Assembly (NCBI GenBank): GCA_003151825.1
Contig: PLYO01000041.1
Coordinates: forward strand, 175,855 to 239,854
Direction: 5' to 3'
Length of the DNA: 64,000 nucleotides
From: Ignavibacteriota bacterium
GTDB taxonomy: Bacteria; Bacteroidota; Ignavibacteria; Palsa-1295
In this document: in pieces, positions 27,234 to 35,973 of the stretch
Numbering within the stretch: the stretch's first letter is position 1
How the letters are laid out: each line of letters begins with the position of its first letter
The notes under the pieces: model-generated
Seen by the model: the letters and a program-made list of their open reading frames with translations, nothing else
Database searches by the model: none
Told to the model about the DNA's origin: nothing
Translations under genes and position numbers: made by a program

Positions 27234-27440
27234 AAGAAAACATCATATTTAATTTTATTCTGAAAAGCTTTGCCGTATGAAAGCCAAACACCAACCATAG
27301 ACCCGCACCCCTCCCCGTTTCATCCTTCATCCCTCAGCCTTCATCCTTTCCCGATATGGGTGCCCATCAAAGCAAGAGCTGATATACGACGGGAATTGGA
27401 GGGTGAGGGAAATTCGAAAAAATTCTTGAAAAAATATTAT

Positions 27441-27501
27441 CCTAAACCCCGAAGGGGTGACATACCAATAGCCAGGGGTGGAGCGAAGCGGAACCCCTGG
27501 T
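27441..27501. repeat. Left 61 bp inverted repeat flanking the R-M gene
   Basis: It pairs with 30913-30973 as an inverted repeat, 58 of 61 positions matching. Internal palindromes are CCCCGAAGGGG and AGGGGT...ACCCCT. Further inward each copy is followed by a GTCCC-GAGGGAC-type palindrome (about 27522-27534 and 30879-30891). Similar repeats are common in FCB-group genomes from memory. Confidence 0.85.
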
Positions 27502-27548
27502 AGGCGGTTTTTTTTAAGTCCTGAGTCCCGGAGGGACGGCACATTATC

Positions 27549-30500
27549 TCATTCCTGATTCTCAATTCCAATCTGCGTCCGATGGCGATCATCTACATGT
27601 CTCTCTCTGCTTGATGGCTTAGGAAATTCAGAAGCCTCGAATGTATCTCCTGCGAGAATATTTTTTAAACAAGAATCAAGGTCTCCTTGAAGTGCGATTG
27701 TTTGCTCAACGACCCAAAGAAGCTCTAGCAGTTCCTGCGTCATTTCAGCCGTCCAGTTTGAAGGCCGCATTTCATCAAGCGGAGAAGAACGACGGCCCAC
27801 GCCGTCCTTGAGTCTTGCCTTGATCCAATTCTGGACGACAGCAAAATCAGAAACACTGTAATTCCAAACTTCTTCCGAAACAGGCTCGAAAAGACCGGTT
27901 CCGACCGACAACTGCCCATCTTGCCATGAAACTTCATTAGGATAATTTTCTTTGCTGCCAGGAACTCCAACCTTGCACCTCGCCTTCCCGGCGGGAACTG
28001 AATTGTCCTCACTCGAATCCGGCACGAATCGTTCTCCAAACGTGTGCAGGCATATCAACCTTCGACCAAGCACAACAGCTTCGTCAAATATCGCACGATC
28101 CTTTGTAATCGGGACTCGTGGGCCAGGAACCATAAGCTCTTCCCAAAATGAAGTGGCGTACGAAGGTGCGCTTAATATGGCATACGAGTATGAAAAGAAG
28201 TCCTCTGGCTTAATTGAGCCGAGTTCCTTACTTAGAACTAAGAGAAGATTCTTTGTGATGTTTGGAATGGTTGCCGACGCATCTTTCCATAGTGGTATCA
28301 CATCTTTCCCGCCGCGACCACAAAAAAAATGTAGATCGGGTATGACAGAGCCAACAGACGCAACAGAGCCGAGTCCCGGAACATTTGTTAGGATACTAAC
28401 AAGATAAATTTGATTTTCACTATGGGCGTTCCAAAGCGTAGGACTAAGCCTACCCCCAATTCGATTATCGGCTATTGCGTATTGCCGATCGAGTGTGCGA
28501 AATCCATATCGGACGATTTCCAAAGGTGGAGTTTTAGGGAGAAGGCTCGAAATTGTTTCCAGCCGATTGCGAACTCCCCTTAGACCCATATATTGACTGT
28601 CAACTTGTCTATCATCATCTTCTCTAAACAGTTTCCTTTTCTCGTCTAAGGGAGCCACGAGTAACCTATCCCATCTCTCTTCAAGCAATGCCTTTGTTTC
28701 CCCAATCGGCCAATTACGTTCGAATTTCACACCACAGGCTTGCCAAGGAAATAAATCAGTAAGTAAAGGAGACTTTTCCCACGAAAGCGGTGGAATGGGC
28801 CAAAGCATATCCTGGGCACCACTATAACATGGCTTCCATATAAGATCCGCAAGATTCTCAATCTCTTTTAATCTTGCAAGCTTCTCTTCACGTGTCCCAC
28901 TAATCCTACTATAATGCACAGCTGCTAAAGGGTTTCGTTTTTCTGAGGAATAACGGACGCCCATTGCGATACATACCGGAGTCTGTATTGCAAATACATT
29001 CTCCGTTTTTCTTGCACCAAGATTATCGCCTTCGAGGTCAATAATCCAAAGATCGTCAAAGACCTCACGCATCATTTGGCGCATTCCATTAAAACCGGGT
29101 CCGCGCAAATAACTTGATGCGCTAATAAAACTTACAATTCCTCGCCCTTCCGATGCCGGATTTTCGAACATTTTCCATAATGTCCATCTCCAAAAATAAA
29201 CGTATAGATTGTAAAGATTTTTTGCATGAGTTCCCGCTGGGATTGTGAAATCTCTTAGAATAGGTTGTTCGCCTAATACATTTGGATCGGCAAAACGCAC
29301 CCATTTACCCCTTGTATGAGGTTCATCGTTCTCACCCTCCTCTCGAAAATAGGGCGGATTTCCCATACACACAAAAATTGGTATTTCAGCCTTTACCCTC
29401 CTCGCTCGACGCTGCTCTTCCGTCAATCGTTCTGCCATGAGGGGTGGCATAGGTGGGTCTGAATGCGGCGATTCCAACGTATCCGTCAGGTACATGTGAA
29501 TGCCTTCATCCGGCAGTGTCGCGCCTGCGGCGTTTAAGATATTCGTTAGCCGCAAATGGGCAACCGCGTATGGCCCGACCAGCAGTTCAAAACCATATAT
29601 ATTCTGAGCACATCGCGTAGCCATCGCTGGAAGCATTCCTTCTCCATACCGCGATTCAACCAATCGAAGTGAAGATTCTATTGCCGCAATAGGATATGCG
29701 GCGGTTCCTGCGCTTGAGTCAAGAAAAGTTACATCTTGATCCGCAAAAGTTAACGCCTTTCCGAATTTCTCAGAAAGCAATTCGGAAGCTAAATTGACTT
29801 GACACTTAATTACTTCTTGAGGAGTGTAGTACACTCCATACTTTTTTCGAAGTTTGGGATCGTATGCGGCAAGGAAGTCTTCATAAAAATACAACCAAGG
29901 ATCACCACGTCGGTTTAAGCTATCCGGCTTGACCGCTCCGATTACTCGTTCTAAAACGCTTACTGGTGTTTCAATTTCTCTTCTTGCTCTTGCTTGGGTA
30001 AGTACCCGCAAGGTTTCGGCGAGTAAACCATGGCCGCTGTCCAACTTATCGGCGGCACTGCTCGCTGTGAGGTCGCTCTCTCCAAGTAAACGAGCCAAAA
30101 GAAGAGCGTACGTAAAGGTTTGTGCATATATATCCGCGAACTCCTCATCAGTAGCGTGAGGGAAAAGATAATCACGAATTTCGTCACAGAGCCTGTGTAA
30201 TGCACTATTAGGTAGTTCGGCGGCCTCAAGAACATCGGTGCGCAGTAATCTTGTTAGCGGTGCAAGCGTCTTGGCAAGGCCGGATGCGGTTGTGGGAACA
30301 ACCGGTTCCCACATAAGAAAATCAGAAAGTATTTTGTAAAGATCGAATAGCGATTCGTCGTCAAGAGCGCGAGAACCATTTTCAATAATGTTGTCGAATC
30401 TGACGAGTATTGGTTCCACTTCAGGTTGTTGTTTTCCAGTTCGATACAAAGCCCACTCGTTTGCATCCGTATAAATTAGATTTGGAAGCGCAGCAAATTT

Positions 30501-30845
30501 TTCCCATTGAGCCTTGTCTCGTCCTCGTAATCGACCCGTTCTTGCTCCTAGACCCGGCGCCTTTAATTCAACGTGCCCACAAAGTAATCGCTTTACATTC
30601 ACCCCAATATCGGGTCGACCAGCAAGTTCCGCCACATGAGTCTCGGTTCTCGTTTCGACATCCGGAAAAACAGCCGCTAACAATTCCTGAACAGGAGCTT
30701 TTAGCTGATCTTCTGGTTGCGCATCTATCCCCGATGCAAAATTCGCTTTTAATCGGTCAGCAAATTTTTCAACAGCGGCTCTAAATTTGGGAGGGACAAA
30801 AGGTCCTGAATTAGTCGTAATGGTTACTGGTCGGGTTTTCGACAT
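27549..30845 (-). CDS. Single-chain restriction-modification enzyme (N6-adenine methyltransferase with nuclease-like N-terminus)
   Basis: The 1098-residue protein combines three regions. The N-terminal part (about 70-100) has GRPDIG and HVELKAPG, a plausible PD-(D/E)xK nuclease core. The methyltransferase region has a KKYGVYYTPQEV helix at about 335, motif I FLDSSAGTAAYP near 374 and motif IV NPPYF at 496-500, typical of adenine-N6 enzymes. The C-terminal ~500 residues probably hold target recognition. No helicase motifs are seen, so it resembles type IIG/IIL or the methylase part of ISP enzymes. The start at 30845 (MSKTRPV) avoids the flanking repeat. It is orphan: no specificity subunit adjoins, and inverted repeats frame it. 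Confidence 0.85.
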   Translation of the reverse strand: MSKTRPVTITTNSGPFVPPKFRAAVEKFADRLKANFASGIDAQPEDQLKAPVQELLAAVFPDVETRTETHVAELAGRPDIGVNVKRLLCGHVELKAPGLGARTGRLRGRDKAQWEKFAALPNLIYTDANEWALYRTGKQQPEVEPILVRFDNIIENGSRALDDESLFDLYKILSDFLMWEPVVPTTASGLAKTLAPLTRLLRTDVLEAAELPNSALHRLCDEIRDYLFPHATDEEFADIYAQTFTYALLLARLLGESDLTASSAADKLDSGHGLLAETLRVLTQARARREIETPVSVLERVIGAVKPDSLNRRGDPWLYFYEDFLAAYDPKLRKKYGVYYTPQEVIKCQVNLASELLSEKFGKALTFADQDVTFLDSSAGTAAYPIAAIESSLRLVESRYGEGMLPAMATRCAQNIYGFELLVGPYAVAHLRLTNILNAAGATLPDEGIHMYLTDTLESPHSDPPMPPLMAERLTEEQRRARRVKAEIPIFVCMGNPPYFREEGENDEPHTRGKWVRFADPNVLGEQPILRDFTIPAGTHAKNLYNLYVYFWRWTLWKMFENPASEGRGIVSFISASSYLRGPGFNGMRQMMREVFDDLWIIDLEGDNLGARKTENVFAIQTPVCIAMGVRYSSEKRNPLAAVHYSRISGTREEKLARLKEIENLADLIWKPCYSGAQDMLWPIPPLSWEKSPLLTDLFPWQACGVKFERNWPIGETKALLEERWDRLLVAPLDEKRKLFREDDDRQVDSQYMGLRGVRNRLETISSLLPKTPPLEIVRYGFRTLDRQYAIADNRIGGRLSPTLWNAHSENQIYLVSILTNVPGLGSVASVGSVIPDLHFFCGRGGKDVIPLWKDASATIPNITKNLLLVLSKELGSIKPEDFFSYSYAILSAPSYATSFWEELMVPGPRVPITKDRAIFDEAVVLGRRLICLHTFGERFVPDSSEDNSVPAGKARCKVGVPGSKENYPNEVSWQDGQLSVGTGLFEPVSEEVWNYSVSDFAVVQNWIKARLKDGVGRRSSPLDEMRPSNWTAEMTQELLELLWVVEQTIALQGDLDSCLKNILAGDTFEASEFPKPSSRERHVDDRHRTQIGIENQE

Positions 30846-30912
30846 GATAGGTCTTAAACCAACGTTAATAAAATATCGTCCCTCTGGGACTATTAATTCA
30901 ATAAAATCGCAC

Positions 30913-30973
30913 ACCAGGGGTTCCGCTTCGCTCCACCCCTGGCTATTGACATGCCACCCCTTCGGGGTTTAGG
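30913..30973. repeat. Right 61 bp inverted repeat flanking the R-M gene
   Basis: Inverted partner of 27441-27501 (3 mismatches in 61). Together they bound a 3.5 kb unit carrying only the R-M gene. No target-site duplication could be made out next to the repeats. Confidence 0.85.
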
Positions 30974-31053
30974 AAACATTGTGCAGCATTGCGGGCATAA
31001 ATCTCCTCCCACATTGGTTTTAAACAAAATCAATCCATTTGCCACACGATAAC

Positions 31054-32430
31054 ATGGAAATCGAAACCCTTACTCACCGGCGAGAGCCGCACGCGGCGTT
31101 CGATGCGCTGGAGATCGAGCGCGAGGAACTGCTCCGCCGCTTCGCGCGCGTTCGCCAAACAACCGAATGGATTTGCGAACCGCTGACCGTCGAGGACTGC
31201 GTGGTGCAAACGTCCACGGAGTGCTCGCCCGTCAAGTGGCAGCTTGGCCACACCGCGTGGTTCTTCGAGACGTTCGTGCTCACGCCGCATGCGCGCGGCT
31301 ACCATTTGTTCCATCCGAAGTTCGGTTATCTGTTTAATTCCTATTACAATGCCATCGGCGCACGCACTCCGCGCGACGTGCGCGGCCTGATGTCGCGCCC
31401 GGCGCTCGCGGAAGTGTTGGCCTACCGCGCGCATGTCCATCGCGCGCTGGAACGATTTATGCTCGAAGCCGAGGCCGATGTACTTCACAGCGTTGCTCCC
31501 ATCCTCATCATGGGAATGAATCACGAGCAGCAGCATCAGGAACTGATGCTCACCGATGTCAAGACCGTGCTTGCGATGAATCCGCTTCGTCCTGTTTATC
31601 GTGCACGGGAAATTATTTCATCCACCATCCATCCAATGAACTGGGTTCCGTTCGATGAAGGATTGATCGAAATCGGCGCGACACCCTCTCCTTTTCAAGG
31701 AGGGGGACGACGCATGATCGATCATGCGTCGGGGGTGGTCAATAATTTTTATTTCGATAATGAAGGCCCGCGCCACCGCCAATATGTTGAATCGTTCGAG
31801 CTTGCGAACCGGCTCGTCACCAATGGCGAATACAAAGATTTCATCGCGGATGGAGGATATAAAAATCCCGCGCTGTGGCTTTCGGATGGCTGGGCGAAAT
31901 GCCAATCCGATGCGTGGCACGCGCCAAAATATTGGGAATTAAACGATGGCGAGTGGTGGGCCATGACGCTGCAAGGCTTCCGCGCGGTCGAAGATTCAGA
32001 ACCAGTGACACACCTCAGCTACTACGAAGCCGATGCGTATGCAACATGGGCTGGCGCTCGACTGCCAACCGAATTCGAATGGGAACTTGCGTCAAACAAC
32101 GTGTCCATCGAAGGAAATTTTTTAGAGTCTAATAATTTCCATCCCGTCCCATTAGCCCCAGCCGACCCAGGAAATCCATCACAAATGTTCGGCGATGTCT
32201 GGGAGTGGACGCGTAGCGCCTATCTGCCCTATCCCGGCTACAACGCTGCCGAAGGCGCGCTCGGGGAATACAACGGCAAGTTTATGTCGAACCAAATGGT
32301 GCTGCGCGGAGGCTCCTGCGTAACGCCGCGCGACCACATCCGCGCGACCTACCGAAATTTCTTCCCTCCTGAATCGCGCTGGCAGTTCAGCGGAATACGT
32401 TTGGCACGAGATGCCAGCAGGATGTTGTGA
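31054..32430 (+). CDS. egtB: Ergothioneine biosynthesis protein EgtB-like (sulfoxide synthase)
   Basis: EgtB is a non-haem iron enzyme joining hergynine and a thiol donor with oxygen. The 458-residue protein has an N-terminal DinB-like domain with the iron-binding HEQQHQE motif near residue 157 and an early histidine in QLGHTAWF, and a C-terminal FGE-sulfatase domain (FGDVWEWTRSAY, LRGGSCVTPRDHIRATYRNFF). The ATG at 31054 is preferred over a TTG at 31039. A palindromic repeat at 31684-31731 is inserted in frame (about residues 210-227) just before NEGPRHRQYVESF; related enzymes have a shorter segment there. No egtD gene lies nearby, so the substrate is uncertain. Confidence 0.88.
   Translation: MEIETLTHRREPHAAFDALEIEREELLRRFARVRQTTEWICEPLTVEDCVVQTSTECSPVKWQLGHTAWFFETFVLTPHARGYHLFHPKFGYLFNSYYNAIGARTPRDVRGLMSRPALAEVLAYRAHVHRALERFMLEAEADVLHSVAPILIMGMNHEQQHQELMLTDVKTVLAMNPLRPVYRAREIISSTIHPMNWVPFDEGLIEIGATPSPFQGGGRRMIDHASGVVNNFYFDNEGPRHRQYVESFELANRLVTNGEYKDFIADGGYKNPALWLSDGWAKCQSDAWHAPKYWELNDGEWWAMTLQGFRAVEDSEPVTHLSYYEADAYATWAGARLPTEFEWELASNNVSIEGNFLESNNFHPVPLAPADPGNPSQMFGDVWEWTRSAYLPYPGYNAAEGALGEYNGKFMSNQMVLRGGSCVTPRDHIRATYRNFFPPESRWQFSGIRLARDASRML
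31684..31731. repeat. Composite palindromic element inserted in frame in egtB
   Basis: Two palindromes sit side by side: CCCTCTCCTT/AAGGAGGGGG (31684-31706) and a perfect 24 bp palindrome centred on GATCGATC (31708-31731). They encode about 18 residues (TPSPFQGGGRRMIDHASG) not expected in EgtB. The first belongs to the 541-628 family, the second to the 221-257 family. Confidence 0.8.
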
Positions 32431-32521
32431 GATAATCGGAATTCCCTGAAATCGGAGGTTCGGTAACGATTTCATAAAGTACAATCGCTAATTTTGTACT
32501 GTACTAATCTAAACGCTCTCC

Positions 32522-33895
32522 ATGACTCAGGCATTAATTTATTTCTTAAGCTTTTTTCTCGGAATTTCCGGCGCTTCTCTAAAGCATATTCCGAACGCGA
32601 CCCCAAAAGTCCAGCATAAAACCAACACCGCTCGGAAAGGAATCAAAAAAGTCGGGCATGTGATCGTGCTCTACATGGAGAACCACAGCTTCGACAATCT
32701 TTACGGCGAATTCCCGGGCGCCGATGGGCTGGCGAACGCAACGCGCGCAAATTATACGCAACTCGATACCGCAACCGAAAAGCCATACATTATGCTGCCC
32801 TGGAATGACACCGAGCATTTTCATCCCGTGCCGGTGCTCGCGAATAAATTTTTCAATATCGACCAATTTCTTCCGCCATCCGCGCTCACGCTCGATCTCG
32901 TCCATCGCTATTATCAGGAAATCGAGCAAATCGACGGCGGAAAGATGGATAAATTCGCGGCAGTCAGTTCGGCGAAAGGGCTTTCGATGGGATATTACCA
33001 CACGTCCGATTTTCCCGTTGCGCAAAACGAGGCTGCGAATTACACACTGTGCGATCGTTTTTTTCATAGCGCCTTCGGTGGTTCGTGGCTCAATCATATC
33101 TGGACGATTGCAGCAGCAACGCCACAGTGGAAAGATGCTCCGGCCTCCATGTGCGCCGTCTTGGATAAAAAAGGACATCTCATAAAAGATGGCGGCGCAA
33201 CTCCTGAGGGATACCTTGTCAACACCGTTTATTCGGTTTACACGCCGCATCCAAAAGTAAAAGATGAAAAGACGCTCGTGCCGGGATTAACGATTCCCAC
33301 CATCGGCGACCGGCTTTCGGAAAAAAATATCGACTGGGCATGGTATAGCGGCGGGTGGAACGATGCTTTGGCGGGACATCCCGACAGCTTGTTTCAATAT
33401 CACCATCAGCCGTTTGAATATTTCAAAAATTACGCAGATGGCACCGCCGCAAAAGCCGCGCACCTAAGAGATGAAAACGATTTTATCGCGCAAGCCAAAG
33501 CGGGAACGCTTCCGGCGGTCGCATTTGTCAAACCCATTGGGGAATTAAACGAACATCCCGGCTACGCCAACGTCATGGCGGGCGAGCAGCATCTCGAAGA
33601 CCTCATCAACGCGGTTCGCAACGGGCCGGACTGGAACGATTGCGTCATCATCGTCACCTACGACGAGCATGGCGGCTTCTGGGATCATGTTGCGCCGCCG
33701 AAAATCGATAAATGGGGTCCCGGCATACGCGTGTCTGCTGTTATTATTTCACCGTTCGCAAAAAAGCATTTCGTCGATCACACACAATATGAGACTCTGA
33801 GCATTACCTCCTTCATCGAAAAGCGCTGGGGATTGAAACCGCTTTCTTCACGCGATGCAAAGGCCAATCCGCTGACGAACGCTTTGACGTTCTGA
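32522..33895 (+). CDS. Secreted phosphoesterase (phospholipase C / AcpA acid phosphatase family)
   Basis: The 457-residue protein has an N-terminal signal-like helix (ALIYFLSFFLGISGAS). Family motifs are VIVLYMENHSFDNLYG near residue 48, with the metal/nucleophile region, GGSWLNHIWTIAAATP, and the late VTYDEHGGFWDHVAPP stretch with the metal-binding Asp/His. Relatives hydrolyse phospholipids or phosphomonoesters outside the cytoplasm; sequence does not settle the substrate. It is monocistronic, 91 bp after egtB. Confidence 0.85.
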   Translation: MTQALIYFLSFFLGISGASLKHIPNATPKVQHKTNTARKGIKKVGHVIVLYMENHSFDNLYGEFPGADGLANATRANYTQLDTATEKPYIMLPWNDTEHFHPVPVLANKFFNIDQFLPPSALTLDLVHRYYQEIEQIDGGKMDKFAAVSSAKGLSMGYYHTSDFPVAQNEAANYTLCDRFFHSAFGGSWLNHIWTIAAATPQWKDAPASMCAVLDKKGHLIKDGGATPEGYLVNTVYSVYTPHPKVKDEKTLVPGLTIPTIGDRLSEKNIDWAWYSGGWNDALAGHPDSLFQYHHQPFEYFKNYADGTAAKAAHLRDENDFIAQAKAGTLPAVAFVKPIGELNEHPGYANVMAGEQHLEDLINAVRNGPDWNDCVIIVTYDEHGGFWDHVAPPKIDKWGPGIRVSAVIISPFAKKHFVDHTQYETLSITSFIEKRWGLKPLSSRDAKANPLTNALTF

Positions 33896-34087
33896 AAAAC
33901 GGCCCCCGCGCACAGCAATGCCAGCAATGCGAAAAGTGGGAATTGTGAATGGTGTAGCATACATGCCTCCTGTTTTATGGATACAAAAATAGCCGGATCA
34001 AAAAACAGCTATCGTTGTGGAAAGAATGCCTCCTTCGAGAGTTTACACAATGGAAAGGATTTCCCGGATGGAATGGTTATAAAGTAA

Positions 34088-34987
34088 ATGCGCCGCGCCA
34101 TCTTTGCACTTTTGAGAAATATCCTCGTCCTTTTTACGGGTAAAGGTTACGACCGCTCGGCGTGGATGAACGAGCTTCACCACAAACTATCATATCGGCT
34201 GCATAAAATGCTTCCGGTATTAGGAATTACGGGCATTCAGCAAGTTCCCGTACCGGGTATGCCCGGCCGTTTCATGTACGTTCGCGCGGAAGATGGCGGC
34301 GTGGCGCACCAACTTATTATGTACAGAGAATATGAGATGTATGAATCACAGCTCGTGCGTGAATATCTCAAGCCGGGCATGACCGTCTATAATATCGGCG
34401 CAAATCTTGGGTATTATACCCTGCTTGCTTCCGAATACGTTGGCGCGAATGGAAGCGTATATGCATTCGAGCCTGCGCCGGAAAATTTCGAATTGCTTAC
34501 GCGAACGGTTTCTGAAAACAAGCTTACGAATGTAGAATTATTACCGAGCGCGGTTGGAGCCGCAAAAGGAAATGCAACCCTCTCGCTCAGCCGGACGAAT
34601 TCTGGCGATCACCAACTTCGGGACGTGGCAAGTAGAAATCACATCGTTGTCGATGTAGCATCCATCGACGTATTCATTTCCGAAGGCCATGCCGCGCCGG
34701 ATGCCATCATTATGGATGTGCAATGCTCCGAACTCGATGTGCTGCGCGGAGCATCTCGCCTGCTCGCATCGGATTCGCCACTCCTTCTATTCACCGAATT
34801 CTGGCGTAAGGGACTCGACGAACGGCATCCGAATGGGGCGAAAGAAATGCTGGATCTGCTTGAACGCACAGGCTTTCAAATGAGCATCATTGATGAGAAA
34901 CGTCGCACGGTGAGAAAAACATCGTGCCATCAATTATTACAGGAATTTTCCTGTCATGCGGAAGCAAATTTGATGTGCGTCCGTTAA
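34088..34987 (+). CDS. FkbM-family methyltransferase, paralogue 1
   Basis: The 299-residue protein has the FkbM-type core: VYNIGANLGYYTLLAS (motif I), YAFEPAPENFELL (motif II) and IIMDVQCSELDVLRGA, followed by LLFTEFW. FkbM enzymes O-methylate sugars, lipids or small molecules. A second gene at 56892-57800 encodes a close paralogue sharing the same N-terminal region (GYDR, LHHKLxYRLHKMLP, YVRAEDGGVAHQ), so a duplicated family specific to this lineage is likely. The substrate is unknown. Paralogue 2 has the usual DVQGSEL where this copy has DVQCSEL. Confidence 0.85.
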   Translation: MRRAIFALLRNILVLFTGKGYDRSAWMNELHHKLSYRLHKMLPVLGITGIQQVPVPGMPGRFMYVRAEDGGVAHQLIMYREYEMYESQLVREYLKPGMTVYNIGANLGYYTLLASEYVGANGSVYAFEPAPENFELLTRTVSENKLTNVELLPSAVGAAKGNATLSLSRTNSGDHQLRDVASRNHIVVDVASIDVFISEGHAAPDAIIMDVQCSELDVLRGASRLLASDSPLLLFTEFWRKGLDERHPNGAKEMLDLLERTGFQMSIIDEKRRTVRKTSCHQLLQEFSCHAEANLMCVR

Positions 34988-35032
34988 TGCGCGGAGCCTT
35001 TCGTTGCTATTTTCTCGTTACAGGTTAACTCT

Positions 35033-35281
35033 ATGAACTTCCTTTGGGCTATCCTCTTGGGCGCAGTGCTTGGCGTTGTTTCAGGCTTTTTATCTGAGCG
35101 CCGCGACCCGGGCTCCATTATCGTTCGAGGGATCATTGGAATCGTCGGAGGAGCCATTGCGGGAATCGTTGCCGTCAATATCGCGCCAACGGAGGGTTCG
35201 AGCATTTGGATTTCCGCCATTGGCGCCGTCGTGTTATTATTTATCTATTGGCTTATCGTTGATAAAAGGAAAACTACATAA
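35033..35281 (+). CDS. GlsB/YeaQ/YmgE-family small membrane protein
   Basis: The 82-residue protein has three hydrophobic helices with glycine patterns (LLGAVLGVVSGFLSE, IIGIVGGAIAGIVAV, ISAIGAVVLLFIYWLIV), as in the transglycosylase-associated/YeaQ family. These inner-membrane proteins are often stress induced; the biochemical role is unclear. The next gene begins 1 nt after its stop codon, so the two are likely co-transcribed. Confidence 0.85.
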   Translation: MNFLWAILLGAVLGVVSGFLSERRDPGSIIVRGIIGIVGGAIAGIVAVNIAPTEGSSIWISAIGAVVLLFIYWLIVDKRKTT

Positions 35282-35282
35282 A

Positions 35283-35960
35283 ATGCCGCGTCATACCTAC
35301 GCCTCGTTTGCGGTCATCGTAATGATCGCGAGTTGCTCGCGCCCGCTTCCGCCGGGCGAGCGAAATAATTTCCATTATTTCGGAGTTCAACACGCCTCGC
35401 TTCATCTCGAGTATTTTGGCGATATGCGCGGCACCGAAGATTTGTTTGAAGATAGTTCCGGCCTCCGCGAAGCGCACCTTGTGCATTCCGAGCTCATAAC
35501 AGAAAAGGAATTTCATCCGACCATGACCTACACGGTCCGCGACATGGGGCACGTCACGGTCGTCGATTCCGTGAAGGTGCAGGAGTTGCGGGTGATCGAC
35601 AAAACTTCCGACAGCCTGTTTCATCTCCCGAATGGAGATGTTCCAACTCCCGAGGACCAATTCGCAAGCTATATCGAACAAGGTGGCTTTCACTTGCTCG
35701 GGGACACGAATATTCTCGCGGGCAGTATGAGCCTCAAAGCCCATGTCTGGCAGTTGGGCGAGCAGTCATCGTATATCTTTGAATTCAAGGGACTCGTTGT
35801 GGGCAGAAAGGACATCCTTGACGGTCAAGAGAACGATCTTCGCCTCCTGTCCATCGATACGACAAGCCCCATCGACCCCGCCCGTTTCGAGCCGCCGCAT
35901 GGGTTCCCAGTGATGGACCGAACCAAACCGAGACCGAATAGGCCAGGCTCCGAGCCATGA
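35283..35960 (+). CDS. Lipoprotein, unknown function
   Basis: The 225-residue protein begins MPRHTYASFAVIVMIASCSR, with lipobox MIASC and lipidation cysteine at residue 18. The open frame extends upstream to 35070 but runs through the YeaQ-like gene, so 35283 is the start. The mature part is beta-rich (MTYTVRDMGHVTVVDSVKV, HVWQLGEQSSYIFEFKG) and ends in a Pro-rich tail. No family recognised. Confidence 0.75.
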   Translation: MPRHTYASFAVIVMIASCSRPLPPGERNNFHYFGVQHASLHLEYFGDMRGTEDLFEDSSGLREAHLVHSELITEKEFHPTMTYTVRDMGHVTVVDSVKVQELRVIDKTSDSLFHLPNGDVPTPEDQFASYIEQGGFHLLGDTNILAGSMSLKAHVWQLGEQSSYIFEFKGLVVGRKDILDGQENDLRLLSIDTTSPIDPARFEPPHGFPVMDRTKPRPNRPGSEP

Positions 35961-35973
35961 CAGGGAATTCGGA

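Larger units (their letters stand above)
26733..27548. other. Intergenic region holding structured repeat copy C and an R-M flanking repeat
   Basis: No protein-coding gene is supported. From left to right the region has a short hairpin upstream of rplM (26753-26765), the inverted copy C of the structured repeat (26941-27233), an unremarkable AT-rich stretch, and the left 61 bp inverted repeat of the restriction-modification unit (27441-27501). A GTCCCGGAGGGAC palindrome lies at about 27522-27534. Confidence 0.7.

Noticed and set aside
27441-30973. Classical transposon with terminal inverted repeats
   Set aside because: No transposase gene and no clear target-site duplication; the repeats resemble common intergenic palindromic elements, so only a cassette-like arrangement is claimed.
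35070-35282. Upstream extension of the lipoprotein at 35283
   Set aside because: It runs through the YeaQ-like gene in another frame and would bury the lipoprotein signal peptide.
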